Below, piece by piece: positions 62,525 through 64,000 of a DNA stretch of 64,000 bases. Position 1 is the first letter of the stretch; each line of letters begins with the position of its first letter. The DNA is from Corynebacterium sp. HMSC08A12. GTDB taxonomy: Bacteria > Actinomycetota > Actinomycetes > Mycobacteriales > Mycobacteriaceae. The notes below the pieces were generated by a model. The model was not told the origin of the DNA. It saw nothing but the letters and a program-made list of their open reading frames with translations, and did no database searches. The translations under genes and the position numbers were made by a program. The stretch covers positions 181,602 to 245,601 of the forward strand of contig NZ_KV789190.1 of NCBI RefSeq assembly GCF_001807485.1, in the 5' to 3' direction.

Positions 62525-63811
62525 ATGAGCGACAACAAGAACATCATCGACGAGCTGCAGTGGCGCGGCCTGATTAACCAGTCGACGGACCTGGAGGCGC
62601 TGAAGGAGGCCACGCAGAACCCCATCACGCTGTACTGCGGTTTCGACCCGACGGGCAGCTCCCTGCACGCGGGCCACCTGGTGCCGCTGATTATGCTGAA
62701 GCGCTTCCAGCAGTTCGGCCACCGTCCGATCACCCTGGCCGGCGGCGCAACCGGCATGATCGGCGACCCTCGCGACGTGGGCGAGCGCTCCATGCTCACC
62801 GAGGAGCAGATCGGTGAGAACATGGTGGCCATCAAGAAGCAGCTAGAGGCATTCGTCGACTTCACCGAGGACAGCGATGTGGATAGCCCGGCCGTGATGG
62901 TGAACAACGCGGACTGGATCAGCCAGATGAACGTCATCGAGTACCTGCGCGATGTCGGCAAGAACTTCTCGCTGAACACCATGCTGGACCGCGATACCGT
63001 GAAGCGCCGCCTGGAATCCGACGGCATTTCCTACACTGAGTTTTCCTACATGCTGCTGCAGGCCAACGACTACGTGCACCTGCACAACGAGTTCGACTGT
63101 GTGCTGCAGATTGGCGGCGGCGACCAGTGGGGCAACATCGTTTCTGGTGTGGATCTGAACCGCCGTGTGAACGGCGCCAAGGTGCACGGCCTGACGGTTC
63201 CGCTGGTGACGGACGCGGAGGGCAACAAGTTCGGCAAGTCCACTGGCGGCGGCAAGCTGTGGCTGGATCCGCAGCTGACCAGCCCGTACTCCTGGTACCA
63301 GTACTTCATCAACGCGGGCGATTCCGTGGTGATCGACTACCTGCGTTGGTTCACCTTCCTTTCCCAGGAGGAGATCGCGGAGCTGGAGCGCAAGGTCGCC
63401 GAGGAGCCCTTCAAGCGCGAGGCGCAGCGAGTTCTGGCCCGCGAGATGACCACTCTGGTGCACGGCGCGGCTGCCACCGAGGCTGTGGAGCTGGCAGCTC
63501 AGGCGCTGTTCGGCAAGGCTGAGCTGCAGGAACTGGACGAGGCCACCCTGGCTTCCGCCCTGCAGGAGACCGAGGTTGCCGAGGTTGGCGCCGACGCCAC
63601 CATCCTGGACCTGCTCGTCGAGTCCGGCCTGGAGAAGTCCAAGGGTGCCGCCCGACGCACCGTCGGGGAGGGTGGCGCGTACGTGAACAACCAGCGCATC
63701 GAGGACATCGAGTGGTCCCCGTCCGCCGAGGATCTGCTACACGGATCGTGGCTGGTGCTGCGCAAGGGTAAGAAGCGTTTCGCCGGTGCGCGCGTTGGTG
63801 CTTCTTCTTAG
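62525..63811 (+). CDS. tyrS: Tyrosyl-tRNA synthetase
   Basis: Class I synthetase charging tRNA-Tyr. The 428-residue protein has the HIGH-like motif in [14 protein letters not shown], the tyrosine/tRNA region [15 protein letters not shown], and KFGKSTGG (KMSKS loop), followed by a C-terminal S4 RNA-binding domain with [20 protein letters not shown]. The last codons and TAG lie inside a copy of the dispersed motif. A strong terminator follows. No T-box leader is visible in the 42-base gap upstream. Confidence 0.97.
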   Translation: MSDNKNIIDELQWRGLINQSTDLEALKEATQNPITLYCGFDPTGSSLHAGHLVPLIMLKRFQQFGHRPITLAGGATGMIGDPRDVGERSMLTEEQIGENMVAIKKQLEAFVDFTEDSDVDSPAVMVNNADWISQMNVIEYLRDVGKNFSLNTMLDRDTVKRRLESDGISYTEFSYMLLQANDYVHLHNEFDCVLQIGGGDQWGNIVSGVDLNRRVNGAKVHGLTVPLVTDAEGNKFGKSTGGGKLWLDPQLTSPYSWYQYFINAGDSVVIDYLRWFTFLSQEEIAELERKVAEEPFKREAQRVLAREMTTLVHGAAATEAVELAAQALFGKAELQELDEATLASALQETEVAEVGADATILDLLVESGLEKSKGAARRTVGEGGAYVNNQRIEDIEWSPSAEDLLHGSWLVLRKGKKRFAGARVGASS

Positions 63812-63821
63812 TGACGCCACC
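63805..63821 (+). repeat. Copy C of the dispersed motif (one-base variant)
   Basis: TTCTTAGTGACGCCACC; it includes the tyrS TAG stop codon. Confidence 0.55.
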
Positions 63822-63848
63822 CGCACGGCCTGTATGCCCTAACCCGAT

Positions 63849-63892
63849 CCCTTGGTAGTTGCATTTTCCTGCCTCTACCAGGGGATTTGTGT
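63849..63892 (+). terminator. tyrS terminator
   Basis: Arms CCCTTGGTAG (63849-63858) and CTACCAGGGG (63875-63884), one G-T wobble, followed by ATTTGTGTCTTTCTT. Confidence 0.85.
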
Positions 63893-63903
63893 CTTTCTTG
63901 GCG

Positions 63904-64000
63904 TTGGGTGTACATTAATTCAAGTCGCCGAGAGCGAGCGGGGAAATAAAACCGGCTCGAGAGGCTCGGTGTGCGTAGGTTGTTTGAGAACTCAATAGCG
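63904..64000 (+). promoter_or_regulatory. Probable promoter and leader of an rRNA operon
   Basis: After the tyrS terminator comes a possible -10 TACATT (63911-63916), then GC-rich leader sequence, and at the very edge TTTGAGAACTCAATAG, which is the conserved antitermination-like stretch found shortly before 16S rRNA in corynebacteria and other actinobacteria. The 16S gene should begin within a few hundred bases to the right. The -35 is not clear. Confidence 0.6.

Overview
This window is a stretch of actinobacterial chromosome, almost certainly Corynebacterium. The evidence is the high-GC core genes, the divergent htdX-fabG4 / fadA2 arrangement shared with mycobacteria, a DUF222-HNH gene, HelR, the arg cluster order argC-J-B-D-F-R-G-H, a thiC-E-O-S-G-F cluster behind a TPP riboswitch, and many genes with a TANNNT hexamer 6-7 nt before the start codon (leaderless mRNA style). 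I do not claim a species; a lipophilic clade (jeikeium/urealyticum type) is possible.

Layout. 1-9.95 kb: 3' end of pyk, an M20 amidohydrolase, a DUF4921 GalT-like protein, a small unknown protein, a DUF222-HNH protein, a polar amino-acid type ABC transporter (ATPase, permease, lipoprotein), a PepSY membrane protein and a TetR regulator. 10-13 kb: a Q/N/G-rich membrane protein, then a lower-GC patch with small unknown genes, a DUF4230 protein and a phage-scaffold-like remnant, ending at a tRNA gene with CAA anticodon. 13-18.5 kb: polA, a DUF368 transporter and rpsA. 18.5-22.4 kb: the htdX-fabG4 / fadA2 fatty-acyl divergon. 22.4-38 kb: secreted proteins, coaE, a YdcF-like protein, uvrB, a universal stress protein, helR, a DoxX protein, an MBL-fold hydrolase, uvrA and a large DUF2339 membrane protein.

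38-45 kb: infC-rpmI-rplT, with infC starting at ATT behind a ~300-nt leader, then a lipoprotein, a TrmH-family methyltransferase, pheS and pheT. 45-53.6 kb: the complete arginine pathway from acetylglutamate with its repressor argR; ARG-box-like sequence overlaps the -35 of a leaderless argC promoter. 53.6-59.85 kb: the thiamine operon on the minus strand under a TPP riboswitch. 59.9-64 kb: a membrane-anchored binding-protein/VWA fusion, an XpaC-like protein, a 55-aa Trm112 protein, tyrS with a strong terminator, and what looks like the start of an rRNA operon leader at the right edge.

Most of the window is conserved housekeeping. The less ordinary items are the short-variable-arm tRNA with CAA anticodon, the forced ATT start of infC, a 17-bp motif (TTCTTAGTGACGCCCCC) recurring at gene ends, the VWA/XpaC pair, the low-GC patch next to the tRNA, and three proteins with low-complexity segments (Q/N-rich, Lys/Gln-rich, and His at every third residue). 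No CRISPR array, insertion sequence or complete prophage was seen.
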